From Pullulanibacillus pueri (lineage in GTDB: Bacteria > Bacillota > Bacilli > Bacillales > Sporolactobacillaceae), in NCBI RefSeq assembly GCF_014639255.1, contig NZ_BMFV01000001.1, forward strand, positions 124,001 to 188,000: a stretch of DNA of 64,000 nucleotides. The letters run 5' to 3'. The notes beneath the pieces are model-generated. The model was not told the DNA's origin and made no database searches. It saw nothing but the letters and a program-made list of their open reading frames with translations. Both the position numbers and the translations under genes were made by a program. Numbering within the stretch: the first letter of the stretch is position 1; each line of letters starts with the position of its first letter. This document shows, one piece after another, positions 56,232 to 64,000 of the stretch.

Positions 56232-56313
56232 TATAGCTTTTCGAAACACCGTGATAAGGACAATGTTGATTTTCGCCTTTAAGTAAGGCTTGGCAACAAG
56301 CCAAGTTTTCTAA
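56232..56313. repeat. Dispersed repeat family R2, shortened copy
   Basis: CGTATAGCTTTTCG, ATGTTGATTTTCGCC, AAGGCTTGG and CAAGCCAAGTTTTCTAAT match both ends of copy 1 (61-206) while the middle is missing. The stop codon of the S1C protease (56310-56312) lies in its last bases, so the element inserted into or recombined at the gene's 3' end. Confidence 0.5.
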
Positions 56314-57470
56314 TCTTTTATGACTTTTCCTTTGCCCTCAAAGAGTCTTAATTGATCATTTTCATAGCCAATAGTATAAGTAACACTGTAATTCACTGTT
56401 TGTTTGTTGCCATCATCGGTTTGTTCAAGCGCTGAGAGTCTAATCGTCACCGTTGCCTTTTTCCCATCTGAAGAGAGACTGCTTTTAAGATCTTCAATGG
56501 ATGCTTGTAAAGTGGGTAAGTAGCCTTTCCGAAATTTATCGTAGCTGACTTTGTTTTGCCAATCGCTTCCTAGTAATGTATAGGCTGCAACGTAATCATG
56601 ACTATTGAGACTCTCATAAAAATAGTTTACGAGATTTTCTGCATCACTTTTTAAAGCTTCGCCTTCTTCAACATCATTAGCTGAACTTCCAGTTCCGTTG
56701 ATGCCATCAATAGATTGAGGACTCTTTGACCATGAGTGGACTTGGTCAATAACCTCAGATATTGGAATACTAAATGCGATGTTCCCCTCATCCATTCCAG
56801 CAGAATTGATAGCGAGGACTTTTCCTGTCTCTTTATTAATGAGCGGACCACCGCTGTTTCCATGGGTGATGGGGGCTGAAATTTGATACACATGATCATA
56901 AGAAAAGGGATCAATGGTAAATTGACGATCGGTTCCGCTTATGATGCCTGTGGTGACGGTATTTTGAAAGCCCAAGGGACTACCGAGGGCAATGACTTCA
57001 TCCCCAACATCAGCCTTCCCTTTAGTGTCAATAGGGAGGGGAGTCATGCCGGCCATTTTGTCTACGCGAACGACAGCAACATCCGTTTTATCCCCAATTC
57101 CGATGACCTTTCCAACATAGGTTTGCGCATCAGAGGTTTTTATCGTTACAGTTTTGGCGCCTTGAACAACATGGGCATTCGTTATAATATCACCTTTTGA
57201 GTTGTAAAGAAATCCCGACCCGATAACTTGGCTATCAACTAGTTCGACTTGAATTTGCACAACAGCCTTCTCACTATCATAAATAATCGTTTTTAACGTT
57301 TTTTTCTTCGGTTGAGCGTCAGGTGTTGTCTTGTCTATCTTGACTATTGCTGAGGCTTTAACGACCTTATATTGCTCAAAATGCTTATGGATAAAAAAGT
57401 AACCTATAGCACCAAAAAGAAGGAGGAGGACAGAGGTGACAATAGCGAGAATAAAATGTTTATTTTTCAT
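56310..57470 (-). CDS. Membrane-anchored S1C serine protease, DegP/HtrA-like without PDZ
   Basis: A 386-residue trypsin-like protease with a single N-terminal TM helix (residues 7-29), catalytic triad H100 (TNAHVV), D130 (KTDVAVV) and S206 (THGNSGGPL). The protease core ends near 250. Instead of a PDZ domain it has an about 105-residue C-terminal domain (NLVNYFYESLNSHDYVAAYTLLGSDW) resembling NTF2/DUF4878-like folds. It acts outside the membrane. It is encoded 12 bp after the zinc-ribbon protein, suggesting a joint stress or quality-control function. Confidence 0.87.
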   Translation of the reverse strand: MKNKHFILAIVTSVLLLLFGAIGYFFIHKHFEQYKVVKASAIVKIDKTTPDAQPKKKTLKTIIYDSEKAVVQIQVELVDSQVIGSGFLYNSKGDIITNAHVVQGAKTVTIKTSDAQTYVGKVIGIGDKTDVAVVRVDKMAGMTPLPIDTKGKADVGDEVIALGSPLGFQNTVTTGIISGTDRQFTIDPFSYDHVYQISAPITHGNSGGPLINKETGKVLAINSAGMDEGNIAFSIPISEVIDQVHSWSKSPQSIDGINGTGSSANDVEEGEALKSDAENLVNYFYESLNSHDYVAAYTLLGSDWQNKVSYDKFRKGYLPTLQASIEDLKSSLSSDGKKATVTIRLSALEQTDDGNKQTVNYSVTYTIGYENDQLRLFEGKGKVIKD

Positions 57471-57482
57471 GTGTGTCCCTCC

Positions 57483-58622
57483 TTAATTATCGACGTACCA
57501 AGTAAATCCGGTGACCTTCAGTTTCAAATCTTTATTTACTGCCATATGAGTATATTCAAATTGGGCCTCTTCTCCGGGATTTACGGTATCTGGTGTCGCA
57601 TAGACTTCGTTTGATTTGAATTTTTTTCCGTCTTGATCTGTTAACGTATAGGCGACCTTAATCATGGTGATGGGGACAGTTGCATCACTTTTCACTTTTC
57701 CACTTACGACAAGGTCACCATATTCATTGAGTTTTGCTTTAGCACTGACCAGTTGAACGGCATCATTTTTATTATGCTGACGCTCTTTCTCGGCAGCGGC
57801 CATGGCTTGTTGAATACGCTCTTCTTGTGCAGATTCAAATGAATCTTGGGCGTTTTTGATTGTATCTTGTAAATCTAAGAGTTTTTTATTGTTTTTATCA
57901 TAGTTTAAACCATCAGTCACCGCTTGTAGGGCTTCTGAAAATTGATTCTGTTGCAACAGATTACTCGCTTTGGTATAGGCTAACTCAACGATTTGTTTGA
58001 GAATCTCATCGGCGATTTGATGGGCTTCAGGAACATCAAGTGCTTTAGCTTGTTCTAAGATAGAGGATAATTCATCAATGGTTTTTTTACTCTTCATTTC
58101 GAGTCGTAGTTTTTGTACCATCGTGTTGACACGTTTATTTGAAATAGCTTCTTTCAAATTATTAACAATATCTCCTTTATATCCCTTAAGTTTTTGCTCG
58201 GACTCATCTAATGTTGTTAAGGCTTTGGCGTAGTCTTTCTTTTTATTGAAGGCATCAACCTGATCAAAGTCCTTTTGAATGGATAGACCTAGAGTCACGA
58301 CTGTTTTATCTAGATTCGCTTCAGCGAAATTCCGGCGTTTTTTTGTCGCTTGCTCAAAAGCTTGATAGGCTTCCTGATAATCGCCTTTTTTAGCGAGTGT
58401 TTCTCCTTTTTGGAAGGAAGCGATCGCAGCGGCTGTCTTTGATTGCTCATAAAGCATGCAGCCTGTTAAAGTACCAGCAATAAGTAAAAATATAAATAAA
58501 GGCATCAGCCACCACCAGCCATACCTCTTTTTGGGTGTATGATCGCGAACCACTCGATGTCCACAGTTAGGACAGAAGAGCGTATCCTCCTCCATAGGTG
58601 ACTCGCAATGTGGGCAAAGCAT
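57483..58622 (-). CDS. Zinc-ribbon, TM, TPR-like and FxLYD domain protein
   Basis: A 379-residue protein with a zinc ribbon at residues 3-21 (CPHCESPMEEDTLFCPNC), one TM helix at about 34-56, and an extracytoplasmic helical region at about 65-290 with TPR-like and coiled-coil stretches. The C-terminal domain at about 292-377 (KLNEYGDLVVSGKVKSDATV, then VNPGEEAQFEY) fits the FxLYD fold. The zinc ribbon would be cytosolic. First gene of a pair with the S1C protease. A sensor or adaptor for it is a fair inference. Confidence 0.82.
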   Translation of the reverse strand: MLCPHCESPMEEDTLFCPNCGHRVVRDHTPKKRYGWWWLMPLFIFLLIAGTLTGCMLYEQSKTAAAIASFQKGETLAKKGDYQEAYQAFEQATKKRRNFAEANLDKTVVTLGLSIQKDFDQVDAFNKKKDYAKALTTLDESEQKLKGYKGDIVNNLKEAISNKRVNTMVQKLRLEMKSKKTIDELSSILEQAKALDVPEAHQIADEILKQIVELAYTKASNLLQQNQFSEALQAVTDGLNYDKNNKKLLDLQDTIKNAQDSFESAQEERIQQAMAAAEKERQHNKNDAVQLVSAKAKLNEYGDLVVSGKVKSDATVPITMIKVAYTLTDQDGKKFKSNEVYATPDTVNPGEEAQFEYTHMAVNKDLKLKVTGFTWYVDN

Positions 58623-59175
58623 AGTTATTCATCCTTCCTATCAAACAATCTACTTAATAGTTTGCCATAAGTAAGAGAGAATGAGAATAGGTAAGAGGAA
58701 ATAATATCGATCAATAGTAGAGAGGGAGGTGAGTCTAAAAGAAAGTGAAGTACAACATACGATGTAAGCCCCTTGGGGCAAAAGGAATATCATCAAAAAA
58801 GTATGGAAGGACTACCTCTTTTTATTTTGAGGTAAATAATGGGAAAAGGACAAAAAGGTTGGGAGGTGCGCTCCTAAGCGTTGGAGAAAAAGAGATTCTA
58901 CTTTAAATCCCGAATAAATGGCGAAGGACAGCAATGCTGCTCATTTTAACAAAGAAAGGAAAAGGACAGCTAGACAATAAACGATGTTGGCATGGGGAAG
59001 ACAAATCATATGAATTGAGTTAAACAAGGGAGAATAGTGGGTATAAAAAGGGAGCACATGACCAAAGAAAATGTAAAAATGTCCATAAGTGTGTGAAATT
59101 TTATATATTGACCGTTTACCGAGACAAGCATGTTAAAGTAAAGGTGTTGATCACATAATGTTACTACCCCCCCTT
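58623..59175. other. Gene-free purine-rich region
   Basis: About 550 bp without a credible gene. It is purine-rich on the plus strand. A TTGACC at 59108-59113 with TGTTAA 17 bp downstream could be a weak plus-strand promoter driving a short transcript to the terminators at 59176-59228. The minus-strand promoter of the zinc-ribbon gene should lie near 58640-58720. Confidence 0.4.
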
Positions 59176-59228
59176 GAGAGGGTGTCCCTAAAGTCTAACT
59201 GCTTTTGAGGATACCCCTCTTTTTTTTA
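59176..59228 (+). terminator. Intrinsic terminator, plus strand
   Basis: GAGAGGGTGTCC pairs imperfectly with GGATACCCCTC around a 20-nt loop, followed by an eight-T run. No gene precedes it on this strand for 9 kb except by read-through, so it may end a small RNA. Confidence 0.6.
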
Positions 59229-59240
59229 TGCATATCAAAG

Positions 59241-59322
59241 AAAAAGACCACCTGTGGGTAGAGCATCAAAAGTTAACGTTTGGTTGATGTAACTTTTGCG
59301 CCTAACACATTGGTGGTCTTTT
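59241..59322. terminator. Bidirectional long hairpin downstream of topB
   Basis: AAAAAGACCACC pairs with GGTGGTCTTTTT over 12 bp, and an inner AAAAGTT/AACTTTT stem sits within. It ends topB on the minus strand. Confidence 0.75.
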
Positions 59323-59336
59323 TAATTTCAGCAAAA

Positions 59337-61421
59337 TTAGTCTTTATCTTTTAGAGCGGATTTAAGAGCTTCCGCTAATGGATTGATGTTTTCTTCTTTT
59401 TTCTTATATTTGTTTAAAAGTTTGCGCTCATCGCGCTTGGATACAGCTTTCTTTTTATCTTCTGCTTTTTCGACAAGATTACAAGGGCGGCATTGAAAAT
59501 AGAGGCCAGCTTTCCCCTTGTGAATTTCCATCTTTTTGTGACATTGCGGACAACGGCGATTGGAAAGCTTCGGATCTTTCCGGCGACGATAGCTACATGT
59601 TTGGCTTGAACAGACGAGGATTTTACCCTCTTTTCCTTTTATCTCTTTCAAAAGTTCACCGCACTCGGGGCATTTTGAACCTGTTAAATTGTGTGCCCGA
59701 TAGGATTGTTCACTCGCTTTAACTTCAGAGACAAGGGCTGCCGCCTTTTTTCTTATATTCGACTTAAACGTTCTAGAATCACCTTTTCCACGAGCAATTT
59801 CCTCTAGTTGCTTCTCCCAACGCGCAGTTAACTCTGGTGACTTTAATTCATTGTTGACGAGCTCAATGAGTTGCTTCCCTTTAGCGGTAGGAAGAAGACG
59901 CCCATTCTGGCGATCTACTGACTGAGATTGCAGCAGCTTTTCGATAATATCAGCCCGAGTAGCCGGAGTTCCTAAGCCGTATTTTTCCATTCTATGCAGT
60001 AAATCAGCTTCGCTGAATCTTTGCGGTGGCTCTGTCAATTTCTGCTCGCTCGTCATCGCTTTGACACTTAGCGTTTGCCCTTCTTGCAGCGAAAGGTTTG
60101 AGCTGGGGCTAGCTTCTTCTTTTCCTGTCACTCGCTTGAAACCCGGATCAATGACAACCGTCGACTTTGAAACAAAGGTTTCGCCAGCAACATCCATGAT
60201 CACTTTAAGGCTTTCAAAGCGATGGACTGGATAAAAGAGTGTGAGAAAGCGCCGGACAATAAGATCATATAATTTCCGCTCATCAGAAGATAAATCACCA
60301 AGGTAAAGTGGTTCTTCTGTCGGGATAATCGCGTGATGGTCTGTGACCTTGGCATCATTAAAGACTTTTTTGGCCAGAACTTTTCCTTTAGCTTTCAGAG
60401 CGGGTTGAACCTCTATTTTATAACCAGAAGCAATAGCTTTAAGGCGATCACTCATTGTGGATTCCATATCTTTTGTTAAATAGCGGGAATCTGTTCGAGG
60501 GTAGGTGACGATTTTATAGTGTTCATACAAATTTTGTAATGTGTTCAAGGTTTTTTTTGCTGAAAAGCCAAAACGGCGATTAGCATCTTGTTGTAATTCC
60601 GTGAGATCGTAGGGCAAAGGTTGTGTTTCACTTTTTTCTTTTCTCTCAATGTGCTTAACGGTTGCTGATGCGCCTTTTCCCTTATTGACAATTTGTTTGG
60701 CATTATCTTCATGAAAAATGCGCCCTTCACCCTTATCTTCCCAAACGGCAGTCACTGGACCAAGAGTCGCCGTAACCTTCCAATATTTTTGGGGTTTAAA
60801 GCCTTGGATCTTTTTCTCTTGATCAATAATCATCGCTAAGGTTGGGGTTTGCACACGTCCAGCAGAGAGAGGATCGTTATACTTGGTTGTCAACGCTCTT
60901 GTGACATTTAATCCGATCATCCAATCCGCTTCCGCTCGGCAAACTGCGGATTCATATAAGGCTTCATAATCCTTCGCGGGCTTTAATTGTTTAAAGCCAT
61001 CACGGATAGCCCGATCGGTTTGTGATGAAATCCAGAGACGCTTGAGTCCTTTTTTCCAATGCGCTTTTTCAATGATCCAACGGGCGACCAGTTCTCCTTC
61101 GCGTCCGGCATCGGTAGCAATGATTACCTCGTTAACATCATTGCGCTTCATGAGCTGTTCAATGGCTCTATATTGAGGACTTGTCTTGCGAATGACTTTT
61201 AGTCCCATATGTTTTGGAAGAATGGGGAGATCCTCCATTCGCCATGTTTTATATTGCTTATCATAGTCTTCAGGCATTTTTAACTCGATCAAGTGGCCGA
61301 GCGCCCATGTGACGATATAGTGCTTCCCTTCAATATAGTTATTATGTTTTTGAGTGCAACCAAGAACGCGGGCAATTTCACGAGCAACGCTTGGTTTTTC
61401 TGCTAAAACAAGTGATTTCAT
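59337..61421 (-). CDS. topB: DNA topoisomerase III
   Basis: A 694-residue type IA topoisomerase. Toprim domain at about 1-140 with catalytic Glu in LAEKPSVA and DAGREGE, active Tyr in TYPRTDSRYL near 305, the KYGLGTPATRADIIEKL segment near 480, and a C-terminal tail with cysteine pairs (CPECG, CSSQTC, CPQCHKK and CRPC) forming zinc ribbons. It decatenates DNA and works with RecQ helicases in general; recQ is 8 kb away. Start ATG 61421 with AAGGAG upstream replaces the 11-codon longer frame. Confidence 0.93.
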   Translation of the reverse strand: MKSLVLAEKPSVAREIARVLGCTQKHNNYIEGKHYIVTWALGHLIELKMPEDYDKQYKTWRMEDLPILPKHMGLKVIRKTSPQYRAIEQLMKRNDVNEVIIATDAGREGELVARWIIEKAHWKKGLKRLWISSQTDRAIRDGFKQLKPAKDYEALYESAVCRAEADWMIGLNVTRALTTKYNDPLSAGRVQTPTLAMIIDQEKKIQGFKPQKYWKVTATLGPVTAVWEDKGEGRIFHEDNAKQIVNKGKGASATVKHIERKEKSETQPLPYDLTELQQDANRRFGFSAKKTLNTLQNLYEHYKIVTYPRTDSRYLTKDMESTMSDRLKAIASGYKIEVQPALKAKGKVLAKKVFNDAKVTDHHAIIPTEEPLYLGDLSSDERKLYDLIVRRFLTLFYPVHRFESLKVIMDVAGETFVSKSTVVIDPGFKRVTGKEEASPSSNLSLQEGQTLSVKAMTSEQKLTEPPQRFSEADLLHRMEKYGLGTPATRADIIEKLLQSQSVDRQNGRLLPTAKGKQLIELVNNELKSPELTARWEKQLEEIARGKGDSRTFKSNIRKKAAALVSEVKASEQSYRAHNLTGSKCPECGELLKEIKGKEGKILVCSSQTCSYRRRKDPKLSNRRCPQCHKKMEIHKGKAGLYFQCRPCNLVEKAEDKKKAVSKRDERKLLNKYKKKEENINPLAEALKSALKDKD

Positions 61422-61555
61422 TATAAACTCCTTCCAAGTTGTTGCTTTAAACAAGTCTGTTTCTCTATGCTAGTCTAAGTATAGCCCAACTTGGAAGAAG
61501 AATGAAGAAAAGCGCGTGAAAATCTAAAAATGAGGACAGATGGAACTTAGCTTCA

Positions 61556-62227
61556 TTAGGGAGAGGATGGAGGCATATCTTTTGATAAAAGGGCATTTAA
61601 AATGGACCAATTTTCTTCCATTACTTTCACGGCTTGCTTTTCATTCCTATCCGCTATAGCATCGATAATTTCCTGGTGTTGATCGACGGAAAGAAGACTA
61701 TCAATCGATTGGAATTTCACAAGCTCGACTCTTTGAATTTTAGGGGTCATAAGCTCTAAGCACGAAATAATTTCTGGATTGTTAGCGGCATTTAGAATGA
61801 CTTGGTGGAAGGCGCTATCAGCGTCTATAGCACCTCGGGCATCCTTGTTCTTTATGCACAGTAGGAGCTGTTGATTGAAGTCCTGCATGGCTTTAAGATT
61901 GTCGCTAGTCATAACAGGTAGCGCAAGTCGAGTTGCGAGAGTATGTAATGTGCCGAGAACTTGTAAAATATGCTGACTTTCTTCTTCTTTTATAAGGGTT
62001 ACCCGTGTAATTGCGCCGGGAAAGGTTTCGATAAGGCCTTCATCTTCTAAACGTTTTAATGCTTCGCGAACAGGGGTGCGACTGACCTCAAATTGTTCAG
62101 CAATCACTTGATCACGCAGGACTTCTCCTGGCTTAAGCTCAAGATTAATAATGGCCCTTTTTAAAACAGAATAAATATGTTCTCTAAGTGAGACCCGTTT
62201 GACAGGTTTTATCCATTGATTTTTCAT
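61556..62227 (-). CDS. GntR family transcriptional regulator (FadR/VanR subgroup)
   Basis: A 223-residue regulator. N-terminal winged helix at about 12-75 (LREHIYSVLKRAIINLELKPG, VSRTPVREALKRLEDEGLI) and an all-helical FCD effector domain at about 90-215. Effectors of this class are usually carboxylic acids or sugar acids. Its neighbours topB and the dTDP-glucose dehydratase give no hint of targets. No good RBS precedes ATG 62227. Confidence 0.87.
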   Translation of the reverse strand: MKNQWIKPVKRVSLREHIYSVLKRAIINLELKPGEVLRDQVIAEQFEVSRTPVREALKRLEDEGLIETFPGAITRVTLIKEEESQHILQVLGTLHTLATRLALPVMTSDNLKAMQDFNQQLLLCIKNKDARGAIDADSAFHQVILNAANNPEIISCLELMTPKIQRVELVKFQSIDSLLSVDQHQEIIDAIADRNEKQAVKVMEENWSILNALLSKDMPPSSP

Positions 62228-62367
62228 AAAACAAATATATCATAAATTTCCTTTTTAATAAATATTTAAACATTTGGCAAGCGGACGTTTTAGGTGTACG
62301 CCAATGTGTTTTTTCATATTGTAGTGAAAGAGAGTTTAAAAATGATATGTAAGGGATGGGTTAAAAG

Positions 62368-63318
62368 GTGAAGGACATTTTAGTAACAGGTGGAGCAGGA
62401 TTTATTGGGAGCCATTTTATTGAGTATCTTTTACAAACGACGGAATTAAGAGTCACGAATGTAGATGTTCTCACGTATGCGGGAAATCTGAGAAATCTTG
62501 ATTTCGAATTGCCCGATCACCGTTATCGGTTCTTTCAAGAAGATATTCATCAAATGTCGGAGGAAGTGTTTGATCGGACTTATGATTGCATCGTTAATTT
62601 TGCTGCTGAAACCCATGTTGACCGAAGTATTGAAGAAGCAGAACCGTTTTTACATACCAATATACTCGGGACCTTTCAGCTGATCCAAAAGGTGATGGAG
62701 GGGAAAGCCCGTAAACTCCTTCAAGTCTCTACCGATGAGGTTTATGGGTCTTTAGATGAAGGGGAAGCAGCTTTTACTGAAAGTCATCCGCTCATGGCAA
62801 ATAATCCTTATTCTGCGAGTAAAGCCAGTGCTGATTTACTGGTACGCTCTTACTTTCAAACCTATAAATTACCTTTATTAATCACACGCTGTTCTAATAA
62901 TTATGGTCCCAAACAACATCCAGAAAAATTAATTCCAAAAACCATTGAAAAGGCCATGCGTAATGAAGCCATTCCGATTTATGGAGAGGGTAAAAATATT
63001 AGGGATTGGCTCTATGTAGAAGATCATTGCCGGGCCATCTATTCTGTCATGCAAGCCGGACAGCCAGGTGAAGTCTATAATATCGGGGGACATTGTGAAA
63101 AGAGTAATCTTGAGATTGTGAATATGATTCTCGAGTATCTTGGAAAATCAAAGACTTTGATCACTTTTGTCCCTGATCGTCTAGGGCATGATTTTCATTA
63201 TGCGATGAATTGGACGAAAGTGCATGAAGCCCTCGGATGGGAACCGAGGGTCTCATTTGAAGAGGGCATAGCCAAAACGATTGAATGGACTTTGGAAAAA
63301 ACAATGAATAGGAACTAA
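62368..63318 (+). CDS. dTDP-glucose 4,6-dehydratase-like
   Basis: A 316-residue extended SDR. TGGAGFIGSHF binds NAD, DVLTYAGNLRNL, AAETHVDRSI, catalytic TDEVYG (Thr/Asp/Glu) and NPYSASKASADLLVRSY with the Y-x3-K pair, and RCSNNYGPKQHPEKLIP identify RmlB/SpsJ-type dehydratases. It makes dTDP-4-keto-6-deoxyglucose for polysaccharide or spore-surface glycan. No rmlA, C or D gene adjoins it; the size equals that of SpsJ of the B. subtilis spore-coat polysaccharide cluster. GTG start behind AAGGGATGGG. Confidence 0.87.
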   Translation: MKDILVTGGAGFIGSHFIEYLLQTTELRVTNVDVLTYAGNLRNLDFELPDHRYRFFQEDIHQMSEEVFDRTYDCIVNFAAETHVDRSIEEAEPFLHTNILGTFQLIQKVMEGKARKLLQVSTDEVYGSLDEGEAAFTESHPLMANNPYSASKASADLLVRSYFQTYKLPLLITRCSNNYGPKQHPEKLIPKTIEKAMRNEAIPIYGEGKNIRDWLYVEDHCRAIYSVMQAGQPGEVYNIGGHCEKSNLEIVNMILEYLGKSKTLITFVPDRLGHDFHYAMNWTKVHEALGWEPRVSFEEGIAKTIEWTLEKTMNRN

Positions 63319-63407
63319 CCTCAACCCTTCCTTATGAAATGGACAGTGTATGGATACAGGTTAATCAATTGCAAAAGGCCCTTAAAAGGTTTTTACAAAA
63401 GTTCAAC

Positions 63408-63479
63408 ATAAATTTCTAGCTATTGGGATGGTGTGGATATTCGCTCTAGAACGCTCGCTATCCTCGGGCACGTCCTCAG
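63408..63479. repeat. Dispersed repeat family R1, truncated copy
   Basis: ATAAATTTCTAGCTATTGGG, then GGTGTGGATATTCGCTCTAG, AACGCTCGCTATCC and GGGCACGTCCTCAGC. It pairs with 39498-39558 and ends at the stop codon of the spore hydrolase gene. Confidence 0.55.
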
Positions 63480-64000
63480 CTATTTTTTAAACACATGGTG
63501 GCCAATGACTGTCGTCGTTTCTAAGTTGGAAAGCCACTGACTTTCAGCGATGTCTGGATTAAAAAAGTAGAGAGAACCGTCCTCTGAATGTTCATTGAGT
63601 GCGGTATCTATCGCTTCGTAGTCTTTGGAATTTGGCGTATTTTTAATAGATCCATTGGCAACGGGTGAAAATTGCCCCTTTTGCATGATCACCTCTCTAA
63701 TTGTATTAGGAAACTGATGACTTTTCACCCTATTTAAAACCACTTGTGCGACCTTCACTTTTCCTTTAAAGGGTTCACCAGAAGCTTCGGCGTGAATCAG
63801 TTGGGCTAAGAGCTTTCTATCACTTGAAGAGAGGCTAGAAGACCCGAGCTTGATGGTTTGTCCAACATAAATTTTATTGGCTTTTTTTATACTAGGGTTT
63901 AGTGCAAGGACTTGGTGAAGCGTCATATGATTTTGGGCTGCGATGGTGGATAGACGATCACCCGGCTTAACAGTGTAAGCTAAGCTTGATGTAGTCGGTA
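63480..64000 (-). CDS. LysM and SleB/CwlJ-type cell wall hydrolase (partial)
   Basis: The 3' part of a gene that enters from beyond the right edge; the frame is open to base 64000. A LysM module reads YTVKPGDRLSTIAAQNHMTL then VLALNPSIKK and VGQTIKL. A Hydrolase_2 domain follows: LIHAEASGEPFKGKVKVAQVVLNR, with catalytic Glu in HAEASGEP, and DTALNEHSEDGSLYFFNP at the end. Such proteins degrade spore cortex or vegetative murein. An internal ATG at 63926 is not the start. Upstream parts, and any signal peptide, cannot be seen. Confidence 0.85.
   Translation of the reverse strand, partial: PTTSSLAYTVKPGDRLSTIAAQNHMTLHQVLALNPSIKKANKIYVGQTIKLGSSSLSSSDRKLLAQLIHAEASGEPFKGKVKVAQVVLNRVKSHQFPNTIREVIMQKGQFSPVANGSIKNTPNSKDYEAIDTALNEHSEDGSLYFFNPDIAESQWLSNLETTTVIGHHVFKK

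Overview
The window comes from a low-GC, Gram-positive, endospore-forming member of the Bacillales. The pointers are strong AGGAGG ribosome-binding sites, many TTG/GTG starts, U-tract hairpin terminators, a sigma-W-type promoter ahead of a yuaF/floT pair, a B. subtilis-like dppA-ykfD order, tcyABC, a LysM/SleB-type spore wall hydrolase and a small coat-like Tyr/Pro-rich protein. The species cannot be named from the sequence; a Sporolactobacillaceae/Bacillaceae-like genome fits. No rRNA, tRNA, CRISPR array or prophage was seen.

Layout. 0.3-10.2 kb: housekeeping and accessory singletons (YhgE/Pip membrane protein with two internal repeat arrays, Nudix hydrolase, EamA exporter, MazG-like pyrophosphohydrolase, small proteins, hotdog thioesterase, BcrC-type phosphatase, LLM flavin oxidoreductase, unknown lipoprotein). 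10.3-11.2 kb: a gene-free island holding a long dispersed repeat, a strong terminator and an IS1182-like transposase scar. 11.2-18.2 kb: PutP, a small coat-like protein, a histidine kinase, the yuaF-floT envelope-stress operon and an N-acylamino-acid racemase/OSBS enzyme. 18.6-29.3 kb: a large carbohydrate operon behind a cre-like site, with a binding protein and two permeases (no ATPase), an enolase-superfamily dehydratase, a zinc alcohol dehydrogenase, three SDR dehydrogenases, a TIM-barrel isomerase and a GH4 glycosidase. This looks like an oxidative, non-phosphorylating sugar route and is the most interesting metabolic unit. 29.9-39.4 kb: a murein-peptide import and recycling operon (dppABCDE-ykfBCD plus a class A beta-lactamase-like hydrolase). 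39.8-40.2 kb: a complete type I toxin-antitoxin locus with a 25-residue holin-like toxin and a convergent antisense RNA. 40.3-49.3 kb: YhcX, a lipoprotein, a P-loop kinase-like protein, a heptad-repeat coiled-coil protein, the tcyABC cystine importer, an M29 aminopeptidase, another dispersed repeat abutting an IS3-type end, and a SEC-C protein. 49.4-64 kb: RecQ, thioesterase, DUF2269-like membrane protein, a frameshifted S9 peptidase, a 1-Cys peroxiredoxin, an S1C protease paired with a zinc-ribbon/FxLYD protein, TopB, a GntR regulator, a dTDP-glucose dehydratase and the window-truncated spore hydrolase.

Two dispersed non-coding repeat families thread the intergenic regions: family R1 at about 10.5, 39.5, 47.7, 55.0 and 63.4 kb, and family R2 at about 0.1, 8.9 and 56.3 kb. 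Several spurious reading frames come from them. Starts were moved to the codon with a good ribosome-binding site wherever the longest open frame began upstream of one.
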